Assembly (NCBI GenBank): GCA_036501485.1
Contig: DASYAG010000096.1
Coordinates: forward strand, 43,323 to 107,322
Length of the DNA: 64,000 bases
Direction of reading: 5' to 3'
Origin: PALSA-607 sp036501485
Lineage (GTDB): Bacteria; Actinomycetota; Actinomycetes; Acidothermales; Acidothermaceae
The position numbers were made by a program, and so were the translations under genes. The notes beneath the pieces are model-generated. The model made no database searches, had not been told where the DNA came from, and was given only the letters and a program-made list of their open reading frames with translations. This document shows, piece after piece, positions 24,852-33,137 of this stretch (position 1 is the first letter of the stretch; each line of letters starts with the position of its first letter).

Positions 24852-26219
24852 CTACTCGACGGACTCGCGCTGTGCGCGCAAGTCGACGAAGCGGCGACCG
24901 TCTGCGGTGAGGTCGAGTACCTGCTGGCGGGCGCCTTCGGCCACGCGCACGCAGTTGCGGCCTGCGTGCTTCGCGGCATAGAGCGCGGTGTCGGCTGCGT
25001 CGAGCAACTCATGCACAGAGTGGCCGCTGTCGCGAAACGCAGCGACTCCAACGGAGACGGTCACGCTTACTTGTTCGCGCCGGTTGGCGGCGGCAACGGC
25101 AACCTCGGCGACTTGCGCCCTGACGCGTTCGGCCGTCTGCCGTGCTTGGTCGAGGTCTGAACCGGCGAGCAGGATGACGAACTCCTCGCCGCCGAACCGG
25201 CCGACGAAGTCGCGCGGGCGCAGCCCGTCGGTAAGCCCAGTCGCCACACCACGTAGGACGTCGTCACCGGTGAGGTGCCCGTACCTGTCGTTGACGGCCT
25301 TGAAGTTGTCGATGTCGACCAGCAGCACTGCGAGCGGCTCGCCGCCACCGCGTGCACGCTTGATCTCACGTTCGGCAACTTCTCGCCAATAACTCGAGTT
25401 TGCGAGGCCGGTCTTTGGATCCGTCCTTGCTGCGTCGCGAAATTCGGCCAAAAGTAGCGTCCGCTGCAACACCAGCACCGGCGCGAGCGCGAACAACACC
25501 GCGTATGGCGACGCCGCGCAAGCGAGCGCGACGAGTATCCCGGTGCAGGACTCCGCAGCAATCCCGATCCAGGCCTCAGGGTCGACGAAGCTGTCGCGCA
25601 GTCGAGCCGACGTCGAGGTCAAGGTCATCACTTCGGCGACCAAGCCCATGTTGATCGCGTGCCGTACCGCAACGCACGCCACTGTGGCCGCGAGGACGCC
25701 AGGTGTACCGACGAGCGCGTGTACGTCCCAGTTCGTCTGGGCTACATGCAGCTGCCCCGAGACGAGCGTTCCGTGCAACGTCGACGCCACAAAGTTCGCC
25801 AAGCCGGCCGCCGACACGCTAAACGCGAGCTTGACCAGCGGACGCCGGCCGACCCGAAACTGAAGGAACGCAAACACCGGGAGTACGACCAGCGCGCCGT
25901 ATAACGGCGGCAACAACAACACGACTGGGATAGTCCATACGGCCAACATGTCGTTGGTCGTGCGGCCGGGTTTCGGACCGCGCCACACCAGCCGCAGGGA
26001 TCCTTCGATGGAAAGGACGGCGCAGGCCACCAAGACCGCGAACGTCAAAACATCCGACATCTTCGGCCGCGTTGTCGCTACACCGACAGCGAGTGACCCC
26101 AGGTAGAGCGCGTTCACCGCGATCACGAAGGGACGCGCCCGACGCGGTAGTGCCCAGAGCGGACGCAGCCACCCACCCGTGGGCAAGCTAGTGTCCCGGC
26201 TGACTGCGATGACGGTCAC
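24852..26219 (-). CDS. Membrane-bound diguanylate cyclase (GGDEF)
   Basis: The product makes cyclic di-GMP from GTP. The N-terminal half has about eight hydrophobic segments and no known sensory signature. The C-terminal GGDEF domain reads GRFGGEEFVIL at the active site, with DIDNFKAVNDRYGHLTGDDVL before it and VSVGVAAF after it. The upstream inhibitory RxxD sits at about five residues before GGEEF (RPRDFVGRFGGEEF), so product inhibition is likely. No EAL domain follows. The GTG at 26219 (455 residues) is preferred, although the frame stays open to 26279. Confidence 0.88.
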   Translation of the reverse strand: MTVIAVSRDTSLPTGGWLRPLWALPRRARPFVIAVNALYLGSLAVGVATTRPKMSDVLTFAVLVACAVLSIEGSLRLVWRGPKPGRTTNDMLAVWTIPVVLLLPPLYGALVVLPVFAFLQFRVGRRPLVKLAFSVSAAGLANFVASTLHGTLVSGQLHVAQTNWDVHALVGTPGVLAATVACVAVRHAINMGLVAEVMTLTSTSARLRDSFVDPEAWIGIAAESCTGILVALACAASPYAVLFALAPVLVLQRTLLLAEFRDAARTDPKTGLANSSYWREVAEREIKRARGGGEPLAVLLVDIDNFKAVNDRYGHLTGDDVLRGVATGLTDGLRPRDFVGRFGGEEFVILLAGSDLDQARQTAERVRAQVAEVAVAAANRREQVSVTVSVGVAAFRDSGHSVHELLDAADTALYAAKHAGRNCVRVAEGARQQVLDLTADGRRFVDLRAQRESVE

Positions 26220-26497
26220 CCCCCGGCGTGCCCCTAATGCCCCGGTATGCGCCCCAAATCGCCCCGGGGTGCAAAGCACAGCGGAAGGTCCGTCGGATGA
26301 TCACCCGCTGTAGTCACGAACTCTACGCGCAGTGCGATCGAACTGCACTCGCTAGTGCGAAATGACCGGTTCGGGTGTTTTGATATACGAGTTCAAGTTT
26401 CCGGCCAGGGGTGCCGACGAGTCAGCCATCGCCGATGCCTCGCGCGGCCCCCTGGTCCTGGACACGACTGTCTTCCGATACGACTTGGAGGAACGCA
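26220..26497. other. Intergenic region upstream of the Trp leader
   Basis: This stretch lies between the divergent diguanylate cyclase start and the short Trp leader. A 60-codon frame at 26362-26544 has no domain and a poor start. TATACG at 26383 and TGGACA at 26459 are possible promoter elements, but neither is convincing. No other feature is visible. Confidence 0.4.
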
Positions 26498-26521
26498 ATG
26501 CGCGACCAGCACTGGTGGTAG
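26498..26521 (+). CDS. Orphan leader peptide MRDQHWW with tandem Trp codons
   Basis: ATG-CGC-GAC-CAG-CAC-TGG-TGG-TAG follows a GGAGG six bases upstream. Tandem TGG codons directly before the stop are the hallmark of a tryptophan-sensing attenuator peptide. Two strong hairpins follow at 26537-26583 and 26602-26643. No gene on this strand lies immediately downstream: the next is more than 900 bases away, beyond an opposite-strand gene. The element could act as a small RNA in trans, like the Sinorhizobium rnTrpL attenuator RNA, or be a remnant of a lost trp operon. The match could also be chance. Confidence 0.5.
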   Translation: MRDQHWW

Positions 26522-26536
26522 ACGAGCCGCCCACCC

Positions 26537-26583
26537 GGTCGTAACGGTGACCACAGTTTTTAACGGTCACGATGGTTACGACC
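26537..26583 (+). ncRNA. Hairpin after the Trp leader (candidate pause or anti-terminator structure)
   Basis: GGTCGTAAC at 26537-26545 pairs with GTTACGACC at 26575-26583, and GTGACC at 26547-26552 pairs with GGTCAC at 26565-26570, around a 12-base loop. The 15 base pairs are interrupted by a one-versus-four internal loop. Confidence 0.55.
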
Positions 26584-26601
26584 CGCGGGGCGACAGAGAC
26601 C

Positions 26602-26643
26602 GCAAGCCGCCGGATCGAACCCCCCACCGACCCGGCGGCTTGC
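26602..26643 (+). terminator. Strong 12-bp hairpin terminator after the Trp leader
   Basis: GCAAGCCGCCGG and CCGGCGGCTTGC pair perfectly over 12 bp with an 18-base loop containing six consecutive C. The U tract is poor (CTCAATTCTTCT), as is common in actinobacteria. It also faces the end of the convergent methyltransferase gene and may terminate both directions. Confidence 0.65.
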
Positions 26644-26667
26644 CTCAATTCTTCTAGAACTCGTGCA

Positions 26668-27504
26668 TCACTTGCCGCGAGCGATGGCGTAGCAGGCGAC
26701 GGCAGTCGCGGCGGCGACGTTCAGTGAGTCGACCCCATTCCCCATCGGGATACGCACGTGGCTCGTTGCAGCCTCCAGCGCGCCTTTGGACAACCCAGGA
26801 CCTTCCGCGCCAAGCAGCAGTGCCAGCAAGTCGTCGTCGCGCACCTCGATCTTGTCGATGGGCTCAGCCCGCGGATCCGGCGTGAGAGCAAGCACCCGAA
26901 AGCCCGCATCCCGAAGCTCGATCAAGCCGCTGGGCCACGACTCGATGCGGGCGTACGGAATCGCGAGCACCTCGCCCATCGAGACCCGCACCGAGCGCCG
27001 ATACAGCGGGTCGGCACAGGAAGGGCTCAGCAGTACGGCGTCCATGCCGAGACCGGCAGCGCTGCGAAAGATCGCGCCGAGATTGGTGTGGCTGTTCACT
27101 TCTTCCAGCACCACGAGCCGCGAGCTGCGCGGGAGTAGCTCGGCGACGCTTTTCAGCGGCAACCGGCCCATCGCTGCGAGAGCTCCGCGATGTACGTGGA
27201 AACCCGTGACCGACTCGAGCAACTCCTGCGATCCCACATACAGCGGCACATCGACGTCCGCTACGAGATCCGCAACGGACGCGAGCCACCGCTGCGTCAT
27301 GAGCGCCGACCGCATCGGATAGCCGGCCCGCAACGCGCGCCGGATCACCACCTCTCCTTCGGCGATGAAGATGCCCTCCGCGGGTTCGGAGCGGCGGCGC
27401 AACTCCACGTCGGTCAGGGCACGGTAATCGGCCAGAGCAGGGTCGGTCACGCCGTCGACGAACACGCCATCCAGGTACACCGTGCTAGCCACGGCACGCA
27501 TCAT
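26668..27504 (-). CDS. SpoU/TrmH family RNA 2'-O-methyltransferase
   Basis: This is a predicted SAM-dependent ribose methyltransferase of tRNA or 23S rRNA. The SPOUT motifs are clear: motif 1 EEVNSHTNLGAIFRSAAGLG, motif 2 LLLGAEGPGLS and motif 3 IPMGNGVDSLNVAAA. The frame is open to 27660, but that part overlaps the leader of the divergent gene. ATG codons at 27504 and 27501 fit family length, giving about 278 residues. The N-terminal part (ALTDVELRRRSEPAEGIFIAEG) is the usual substrate-binding extension. The specific nucleotide target cannot be assigned. Confidence 0.88.
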   Translation of the reverse strand: MMRAVASTVYLDGVFVDGVTDPALADYRALTDVELRRRSEPAEGIFIAEGEVVIRRALRAGYPMRSALMTQRWLASVADLVADVDVPLYVGSQELLESVTGFHVHRGALAAMGRLPLKSVAELLPRSSRLVVLEEVNSHTNLGAIFRSAAGLGMDAVLLSPSCADPLYRRSVRVSMGEVLAIPYARIESWPSGLIELRDAGFRVLALTPDPRAEPIDKIEVRDDDLLALLLGAEGPGLSKGALEAATSHVRIPMGNGVDSLNVAAATAVACYAIARGK

Positions 27505-27577
27505 CCCGGACGCCGAAACCTGGCGTAACGTGGAGGCGTTGATCACAGAACGTGGTCCACAGAAGGAGCTGGGTTCC

Positions 27578-27787
27578 ATGGACGACCTGCAAGTCATCGG
27601 CAGCCGCAGTCGGGGGTCGGTGATGCGCATCGTGCGAGCTAGCGCTGCGTTGTTCGGCACCGGGTTCGTCGCCGGACTAGTGGTGGCACTGATCTTTCAT
27701 GCGCTGATTCACGCGCTCATCATCATCGCGGCCGTGCTGATCGTGCTCGGGTTCGCGATCAAGGTCATGGTCACCCGCCGCCGCTGA
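27578..27787 (+). CDS. Small two-segment membrane protein of unknown function
   Basis: The start is the ATG at 27578, with AAGGAG nine bases upstream. The 69-residue product has a short basic N terminus (GSRSRGSVMRIVRAS) and two hydrophobic stretches ending in KVMVTRRR, so it is probably a membrane hairpin with both ends inside. No family is recognised. It is divergent from the methyltransferase gene. A TAACGT box near 27526 is a possible promoter. Confidence 0.6.
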   Translation: MDDLQVIGSRSRGSVMRIVRASAALFGTGFVAGLVVALIFHALIHALIIIAAVLIVLGFAIKVMVTRRR

Positions 27788-27821
27788 GCTTCTGAGCACC
27801 AGCGTCTTCTGAGCAGCAGTC

Positions 27822-28595
27822 TCAGGGCGACACGAACAGCTTGATCGCGACCCCTGTCCCGACCACCACGATCAGCAGCCGTAACAGGTTCGGCGCTAGT
27901 CGGCGTCCGACCGTCGCTCCGATCTGCCCCCCGATCGCCGACCCCACCGCGAGCAGCGCGGCCGGCAGGTAAGCGACGGGCGCGAAAGAGATGAAGAGCA
28001 GCGCCGCTGACGCGTTGACCATGGCGATCACCACATTCTTCAGCGCGTTCAGCCGCTGCACGTGATCGTCGAGGAAGATGCCGAGCAGCGCCATCAGGAT
28101 CACGCCTTGCGCCGCGCCGAAATAGCCGCCGTAAATTCCGGTCAAGAACGCCCCGATGTCGAGCCCGCGATGCGGCCGCGAGCGTGGTGGGCGCTTCGCG
28201 GCCTGTGCGATGACCCGGGCCGACAAGCGTGGCTGGACGATCACCAGCGCACACGCGACCAGCACCAGGTAGGGCACGACGCGCTCGAACGAGCTGCTCG
28301 GGAGAGCCAGCAGCAACCCGGCCCCGAGCATGCCGCCGGTAATCGAAATCGCTCCAAGGCGACGAATCCGACCTCGCTGGCCGACCAGTTCGCGGCGGTA
28401 GCCCACCGCGCCACTGACACCGCCGGGAACCAGCCCGAGGGTGTTTGAGACGTTTGCGACCAACGGTGAGTAGCCGAACGCAACGAGGGTCGGAAAGGTG
28501 AGTAACGAACCCGAGCCGACGACGGTGTTGACGGTGCCGGCGACGACGCCAGCGCCGAGGACACCGGCGATCTCCCAAGGGTTCAGCGCTGGCAC
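27822..28595 (-). CDS. TSUP family transporter (TauE/SafE)
   Basis: The 257-residue membrane protein has seven to eight transmembrane segments and two copies of the TSUP core. The first is VVAGTVNTVVGSGSLLTFP and the second IYGGYFGAAQGVILMALL. Family members export sulfite, sulfoacetate or related anions; the substrate here is unknown. An open frame extends to a TTG at 28658, but a TACCAT box lies seven bases before the GTG at 28595, which points to a leaderless start there. It is divergent from the peptidoglycan hydrolase gene. Confidence 0.87.
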   Translation of the reverse strand: MPALNPWEIAGVLGAGVVAGTVNTVVGSGSLLTFPTLVAFGYSPLVANVSNTLGLVPGGVSGAVGYRRELVGQRGRIRRLGAISITGGMLGAGLLLALPSSSFERVVPYLVLVACALVIVQPRLSARVIAQAAKRPPRSRPHRGLDIGAFLTGIYGGYFGAAQGVILMALLGIFLDDHVQRLNALKNVVIAMVNASAALLFISFAPVAYLPAALLAVGSAIGGQIGATVGRRLAPNLLRLLIVVVGTGVAIKLFVSP

Positions 28596-28602
28596 GCCTG
28601 CG

Positions 28603-28608
28603 ATGGTA
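28603..28608 (-). promoter_or_regulatory. Leaderless -10 box of the TSUP gene
   Basis: TACCAT is followed by seven bases and the GTG at 28595. This fixes the start 63 bases inside the longest frame. Confidence 0.55.
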
Positions 28609-28689
28609 GCGGCCCGATGGGCGGGGAGACTTCCGTCACGAAAGCCCCAAAAGGTCAAGAGACGGTCGCCAGCGGTCGACTAAACCTTG

Positions 28690-29778
28690 GTGAGGTCCCC
28701 CCAGCTGCGCCGTCGATCTTGGCGCGGGCGGCTTCAGTTGCTGGTCGTCACGGGCACCTCAATGGCGATCATCCTCGGAGCCAGCGCGTCGGCGCAGGCC
28801 GACAGTCTCGACCAAGCCACGGCCCAGGCGCAGCAGTTGGCCGCCCAGATCAGCACGCTGCAGCCCCAGGTTGTGGCCGCGCTCGCCGCGTATGACACGT
28901 CGCTGACAGCCCTGGGTCAGGCCGTGTCGATCAACGTCGCCGCGGGCCGGGTCTACTCATCGCTGCTCGAGCAAGCCGACACCCTTGTCACGCAACGGGA
29001 CTCCCACATCGTCGCGCTCTACAAAGCCGGTGGATCTCTCGCCCTGTACGCCAGCGCACTGCGGTCCGGCGACCCAGCGAGCTTGCGTCAGGTGCCTTAT
29101 CTCAACGGCATCGTCACCTCGGACGCCGACAGCGCCGCCAGTGCGCTAGCCGTTGCCGCGTCAGCGAAGGCAACGGTCGACGCTACGCAGAACCAGATCG
29201 ACAACGGGCTTTCGAACACGGACGCCGTAAACACGCGACTTGCAGATCTGCAGAATCTGCTCGGTCAGCAACAGGCCCTCCTCAACGAGGCATCGTCGCG
29301 CGCCAAGAATCTGCAGGCACTGAAGGACGCGGCTGCGGCACTAGCTGCGTCGCAGGCCGCTGCTGCCGCCGCTGCCGCACAGGCCGCGGCTGCTGCACAG
29401 GCCGCAGCCGCACCCGCGGACTACAGGGCGTTGTTCGAAGGCGCGGCCGCGACCTGCCCGGGCCTGTCTTGGACTGTGCTTGCGGCTATCGGCCAGGTCG
29501 AAACCCATGACGGAATGGGCGCGATGGTGTCGTCGGCTGGGGCGCTCGGGCCGATGCAATTCCTACCGGCCACGTTCGCCGAATACGCCCGCGACGGCGA
29601 CCACGACGGAAAGGCCGACATCATGGACCCGGCCGATTCGATCTACACCGCCGCGGCCTACCTGTGCGCGAATGGCGCCGGGCAGGGCGGGGCGTCGCTG
29701 TCGACTGCAATCTGGAACTACAACCACGCGGACTGGTACGTCCAGCTCGTCGAATCGCTAGCCGCCAAAATCAGCTAG
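28690..29778 (+). CDS. Secreted coiled-coil peptidoglycan hydrolase (SLT/lysozyme fold)
   Basis: The 362-residue product begins with a basic region and a signal peptide (LQLLVVTGTSMAIILGASA, cleavage near SAQADS). A long helical, Gln/Ala-rich coiled coil of about 200 residues follows, like those of RipA- or PcsB-type hydrolases. After an alanine-rich hinge comes a lytic-transglycosylase-like domain: AAIGQVETHDGMG with the probable catalytic glutamate, GALGPMQFLPATFAEYA and AAAYLCANGAG. It probably cleaves glycan strands during growth or division. The start is a GTG, or the TTG one codon before. Confidence 0.82.
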   Translation: MRSPQLRRRSWRGRLQLLVVTGTSMAIILGASASAQADSLDQATAQAQQLAAQISTLQPQVVAALAAYDTSLTALGQAVSINVAAGRVYSSLLEQADTLVTQRDSHIVALYKAGGSLALYASALRSGDPASLRQVPYLNGIVTSDADSAASALAVAASAKATVDATQNQIDNGLSNTDAVNTRLADLQNLLGQQQALLNEASSRAKNLQALKDAAAALAASQAAAAAAAAQAAAAAQAAAAPADYRALFEGAAATCPGLSWTVLAAIGQVETHDGMGAMVSSAGALGPMQFLPATFAEYARDGDHDGKADIMDPADSIYTAAAYLCANGAGQGGASLSTAIWNYNHADWYVQLVESLAAKIS

Positions 29779-29787
29779 CCACCAGCA

Positions 29788-30828
29788 TCAGCTAGTGGGC
29801 GGCGGCGGCGGCTCGATCGCGGCCGGCTTCGGCGGCGTGGCCCTGGTCGCCTCGGGGACATTCCCGTTTGACCCGCTGCCGTTTGAGCCGCTGCCGTTTG
29901 ACCCGCTGCCGTTTGACCCGCTGCCGGTCAGGCCGCCCACGATGCTTCCAAGGCCCTCGAGCGCCTTGCCCATCTCACTCGGGACGATCCACAGTTTGTT
30001 GGCGGTGCCCTGGGCGATCTGCGGCAGCATTTGCAGGTACTGATACGCCAGCAACTCGGCGTCCGGCTTGCCTTCGTGGATTGCCTGGAAGACCGTGCCG
30101 ATCGCCTTTGCTTGACCCTCGGCCCGAAGCGCTTGGGCCTTTGCGTCAGCCGTCGCCTGGGTCACAGCAGCCTGTGCCTGACCCTCGGCCTTCAGGATCG
30201 CCGACTGCTTTTCTCCTTCAGCGGTAAGGATTTGCGACTGCTTGAAGCCCTCGGCGGTGAGGATCGCGGCACGCTTGTCACGGTCGGCACGCATCTGCTT
30301 TTCCATCGAGTCTTTGATCGACGCCGGTGGATCGATCGACTTCAGCTCGACACGATTGACCTTGATGCCCCACTTGCCGGTGGCCTCATCGAGCACCACG
30401 CGCAGCTGCGAGTTGATCTCCTCACGGGAGGTCAACGTCTTTTCGAGATCCATGCCGCCGGCGACGTTTCGAAGTGTCGTCACGGTGAGCTGCTCGATGG
30501 CCTGGATGTAGTTCGCAATCTCATATGTCGCAGCGCGTGCATCTGTGACCTGGAAGTAGAGAACGGTGTCGATGCCAACGACCAAGTTGTCTTCGGTGAT
30601 GACGGGCTGCGGTGGGAACGAGATGACCTGTTCGCGCAGGTCGAGCAGCGGACGCAGCCGGTCGACGAAAGGCACCACGATGTTCAGGCCCGGCGTCAAC
30701 GTCTTGTTGTACCGGCCGAAGCGCTCGACGATGCCCGCGCGCGCCTGCGGCACGATGCGGATCGTCCGCCCGACGACGAGCAAGACGAAGATCGCAACGA
30801 TGATGAGTGCAATGGCCTCGGGGCCCAT
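29788..30828 (-). CDS. SPFH/Band 7 domain protein (stomatin/paraslipin type)
   Basis: The 346-residue product has one N-terminal transmembrane segment (ALIIVAIFVLLVVGRTI) followed by the SPFH domain (QARAGIVERFGRYNKTLTPG) and a long Ala/Glu/Gln helical region (AEGEKQSAILKAEGQAQAA) that forms oligomers. Proteins of this type assemble membrane microdomains. The C terminus holds four SGSNG repeats from a 15-bp tandem DNA repeat, then a proline-rich tail. It follows the nfeD-like gene by three bases, the usual SPFH-NfeD pairing. Confidence 0.92.
   Translation of the reverse strand: MGPEAIALIIVAIFVLLVVGRTIRIVPQARAGIVERFGRYNKTLTPGLNIVVPFVDRLRPLLDLREQVISFPPQPVITEDNLVVGIDTVLYFQVTDARAATYEIANYIQAIEQLTVTTLRNVAGGMDLEKTLTSREEINSQLRVVLDEATGKWGIKVNRVELKSIDPPASIKDSMEKQMRADRDKRAAILTAEGFKQSQILTAEGEKQSAILKAEGQAQAAVTQATADAKAQALRAEGQAKAIGTVFQAIHEGKPDAELLAYQYLQMLPQIAQGTANKLWIVPSEMGKALEGLGSIVGGLTGSGSNGSGSNGSGSNGSGSNGNVPEATRATPPKPAAIEPPPPPTS
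29866..29925 (-). repeat. Four 15-bp tandem repeats within the SPFH gene
   Basis: GTTTGACCCGCTGCC is repeated four times without gaps; the second copy has one substitution. On the coding strand it specifies the repeated pentapeptide SGSNG. Copy number can change without breaking the frame. Confidence 0.95.
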
Positions 30829-30831
30829 GAA

Positions 30832-31263
30832 CTACTCCGTTCCATAGACCAGGGCGGTTGCGCCCTGGATCTTCACGACGTCGACCGACGTCCCAGGTTC
30901 GAGAACCTGGTCTTCCATGTAGGCACGGGCGGACCAGATCTCGCCACCGATCTTGACCTGACCGTGGTGAGCATCTACCTGCTCGAGAACCAGCGCGCTC
31001 TTGCCCACGAGGGCGTCGATGCCGCTCTTCAGTTCGGCAGGTGTCCGCAGGTGCGACTTCGCGATCGGCCTGGCCACGCCAACGAGCCCGATTGATCCAG
31101 CGATGAAGGCACCGAGCTGAAGCGGCACCGGACCGCCGACTACCGCAACGACGAGCGCAACCACCGCAGCAAGCGAGACGAAGCCCAGGACCAGCGTCAG
31201 GGTCAGGGCCTCCGCGGCAGCACAGGCGGCCGCCACAATCGTCCAAACGAGCCAAGCGGACAT
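30832..31263 (-). CDS. NfeD family membrane protein
   Basis: The 143-residue product has a hydrophobic N-terminal half with three to four transmembrane segments, followed by a C-terminal OB-fold domain (GKSALVLEQVDAHHGQVKIGG, TSVDVVKIQGATALV). NfeD proteins act with SPFH proteins in membrane organisation, and the SPFH gene follows three bases downstream. A TATGAT box six bases before its ATG indicates a leaderless transcript starting the operon. Confidence 0.9.
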   Translation of the reverse strand: MSAWLVWTIVAAACAAAEALTLTLVLGFVSLAAVVALVVAVVGGPVPLQLGAFIAGSIGLVGVARPIAKSHLRTPAELKSGIDALVGKSALVLEQVDAHHGQVKIGGEIWSARAYMEDQVLEPGTSVDVVKIQGATALVYGTE

Positions 31264-31269
31264 AACCCG

Positions 31270-31275
31270 ATCATA
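31270..31275 (-). promoter_or_regulatory. Leaderless -10 box of the nfeD-SPFH operon
   Basis: TATGAT lies six bases before the ATG at 31263. It is one of the best matches to TANNNT in the window. Confidence 0.65.
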
Positions 31276-31285
31276 GGCCGGTATT

Positions 31286-32077
31286 TCAGCCCGCGCGGGC
31301 GGCGAACCTGCCGTCTCGATAGTCGAGGCGCAGGGTCATGCCGAAGGTGTGCGAGAGCGCCTCCTCGGTCATCGACTCCTGCAGTGGCCCGGCCGTGACG
31401 ACTCTTCCACCGCGCAGCAGCAACGCATGCGTGAACCCGACCGGGATCTCTTCGACGTGGTGGGTGACGAGCACTGTTGTCGGCGCGCCAGGATCCGCAG
31501 CAATGGAGGCGAGGCGAGCCACCAGGTCTTCACGACCGCCCAGATCGAGACCAGCAGCAGGCTCGTCAAGCAAGAGCATCTCGGGGTCAGTCATCAACGC
31601 CCGCGCGATCTGTGCACGCTTGCGTTCACCCTCGGACAACGTGCCATAGGTGCGATCGGCGAGATGCGCGCAGCCGACCTGCTTCAACACATGGTCGGCA
31701 CGTACCTCGTCGTGAATGTCGTAGCGCTCGCGCCACCGCCCGACCATGCCGTAAGAGGCGGTCAGCACCACGTCTCTGACCTTCTCGCGCGCGGGGATGC
31801 GCTCCCCCAAGGCGGCGCTCGACAACCCGATTCGCGGCCGGAGATCGAAGACGTCGATCCGGCCCAATCGCTCGCCGAGGATGTCGACCGTCCCGCGCGT
31901 CGGAAACAGCCGGGTCGACGCGATTCGCAGCAACGTTGTCTTGCCGGCGCCGTTCGGGCCTAGCACGACCCACCGTTGATCTTGGTCGACTGACCAGTCG
32001 ACGTAATCGAGCAGCGTCGCGCCGTCGCGGACCACACCGACGCCTTGCATCGCAATGACGTCGCCGGTTGCCTGCAC
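31286..32077 (-). CDS. ABC transporter ATP-binding protein
   Basis: This single nucleotide-binding domain of 263 residues has Walker A GPNGAGKTT, signature TLSEGERKRAQIARAL, Walker B MLLLDEPAAGLD and switch histidine VTHHVEEIP. The signature has Glu where Gly is usual (LSEGE), which is common in this actinobacterial subfamily related to ModF-type ATPases. No permease is encoded nearby, so the partner and substrate are unknown. The GTG start is supported by a leaderless TAAGTT box; an ATG nine codons in is an alternative. Confidence 0.88.
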   Translation of the reverse strand: MQATGDVIAMQGVGVVRDGATLLDYVDWSVDQDQRWVVLGPNGAGKTTLLRIASTRLFPTRGTVDILGERLGRIDVFDLRPRIGLSSAALGERIPAREKVRDVVLTASYGMVGRWRERYDIHDEVRADHVLKQVGCAHLADRTYGTLSEGERKRAQIARALMTDPEMLLLDEPAAGLDLGGREDLVARLASIAADPGAPTTVLVTHHVEEIPVGFTHALLLRGGRVVTAGPLQESMTEEALSHTFGMTLRLDYRDGRFAARAG

Positions 32078-32083
32078 GCACGA

Positions 32084-32089
32084 AACTTA
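32084..32089 (-). promoter_or_regulatory. Leaderless -10 box of the ABC ATPase gene
   Basis: TAAGTT stands six bases before the GTG at 32077. It is back to back with the promoter of the gene at 32148. Confidence 0.55.
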
Positions 32090-32135
32090 CCGGCAGCCAA
32101 ACCGGGCGGGACGTCGACCCGCGGCCGCCGTTGCT

Positions 32136-32141
32136 TAGGCT
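32136..32141 (+). promoter_or_regulatory. Leaderless -10 box of the gene upstream of serB
   Basis: TAGGCT is followed by six bases and the GTG at 32148. Confidence 0.6.
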
Positions 32142-32147
32142 GTTGGG

Positions 32148-33137
32148 GTGCCGACGCCCCAAGAGGACCTGCCGCATGAGCCTCTTGCCGACCCTGAACT
32201 GTGTGGTCGGTTCGCCGCGTGGTTCGCGGCCGCGCTGGGCAATCGCGTCGATACGGACGCCGCGCTCGCCGCGATCGAAGCCGGGAGCGACGGCCACGTT
32301 GTCACCGGCTGGCCGGACTGGCGGGTCGACATCGACGGCAGCGACGGCATGGAACTGGTCACGCGAGTGCCCGACGTGGGAGCTGTCGCCGTCGAGTTCG
32401 CCCTCGCCGATGTGGTCGGACGGTTGTTGCAGGTCGGCGTGCACGAAGTGTCCCTGGTGCTGCCCGTGGCCGGGGATCCGCTCGGGCTGACCGGAACAGG
32501 CCCCTTCTCGGTGGCCGCGCTCGAGGCCGAATGCGGCGTCCTGCTCGTCACCGACCAGGCGCGGATCGGGCTCATCCCGACACCGGACAAACGGGGGTCG
32601 TCCTACCGCGGATGGCGCTGGCAGGTATTGATCGAAGCTCGCGAGGTGGTCGATCCACTCGAGATCGCCGTGCTCGGCGACGCGCCGAGCGCAGCTGCCG
32701 CCTTCGCACCTATTGGCGCCCTGCCGGCCCCCGATCCATTGCACGTCGTCGAGCAGGCTGACCGCGCACTGGGCCGCGCGTTGCGAGCCGCTACCAACGA
32801 GCTCGCGGCCCTCGACCTCGCACATTGGCGCCCCGAGGTCGCGGCCGGTCGCAAGGAAGCCGAGGCTGCCCTGCGGGCTGCCGGACAACGGTTTCCACCG
32901 GGCTGGCCCCCGCCAGCGCGCGCACTCGCCGAGCGTTCACTGATGCTGTGGCGGATCGTGCGCGCAGCTCGCGCCGATGCCGGCGCCATCTCGGCGTCCG
33001 GCAGTCAAGCTCGAACGCAAGCGCTGAGCGCGCTGTCTCATGCGGTGCGAGAAGCCGCGATGGTGGCCTACAACGTGCCGCTGCTGGCCCTGCCGGTGAA
33101 TCGGCCCGCCGGAGCTGTCGAGCCCGACCTTCGATGA
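32148..33137 (+). CDS. Conserved protein of unknown function upstream of serB
   Basis: The 329-residue product is soluble, with no signal peptide or membrane segment. The N-terminal half alternates strands and helices (WPDWRVDIDGSDGMELVTRV, EVSLVLPVAGDPLG) and the C-terminal half is helical and rich in Ala/Arg/Glu. No catalytic motif is recognised. It overlaps serB in ATGA, so it is translated with it; this gene order suggests a link to serine metabolism or simple cotranscription. Confidence 0.75.
   Translation: MPTPQEDLPHEPLADPELCGRFAAWFAAALGNRVDTDAALAAIEAGSDGHVVTGWPDWRVDIDGSDGMELVTRVPDVGAVAVEFALADVVGRLLQVGVHEVSLVLPVAGDPLGLTGTGPFSVAALEAECGVLLVTDQARIGLIPTPDKRGSSYRGWRWQVLIEAREVVDPLEIAVLGDAPSAAAAFAPIGALPAPDPLHVVEQADRALGRALRAATNELAALDLAHWRPEVAAGRKEAEAALRAAGQRFPPGWPPPARALAERSLMLWRIVRAARADAGAISASGSQARTQALSALSHAVREAAMVAYNVPLLALPVNRPAGAVEPDLR

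Noticed and set aside
26602..26643. tRNA-like T-arm look of the sequence around GGATCGAACC
   Set aside because: The flanking 12-bp stem closes directly over the whole segment, there is no D or anticodon arm, and the T-loop consensus TTC is missing.
26352..26648. 98-codon minus-strand and 60-codon plus-strand ORFs in the Trp-leader region
   Set aside because: Neither has a recognisable motif or ribosome-binding site, and both cross the hairpin structures.
28596..28689. Possible cyclic-dinucleotide riboswitch in front of the peptidoglycan hydrolase gene
   Set aside because: CACGAAAGCC faintly recalls a c-di-GMP riboswitch, and c-di-AMP riboswitches control similar genes, but the 94 bases do not hold the required paired cores.
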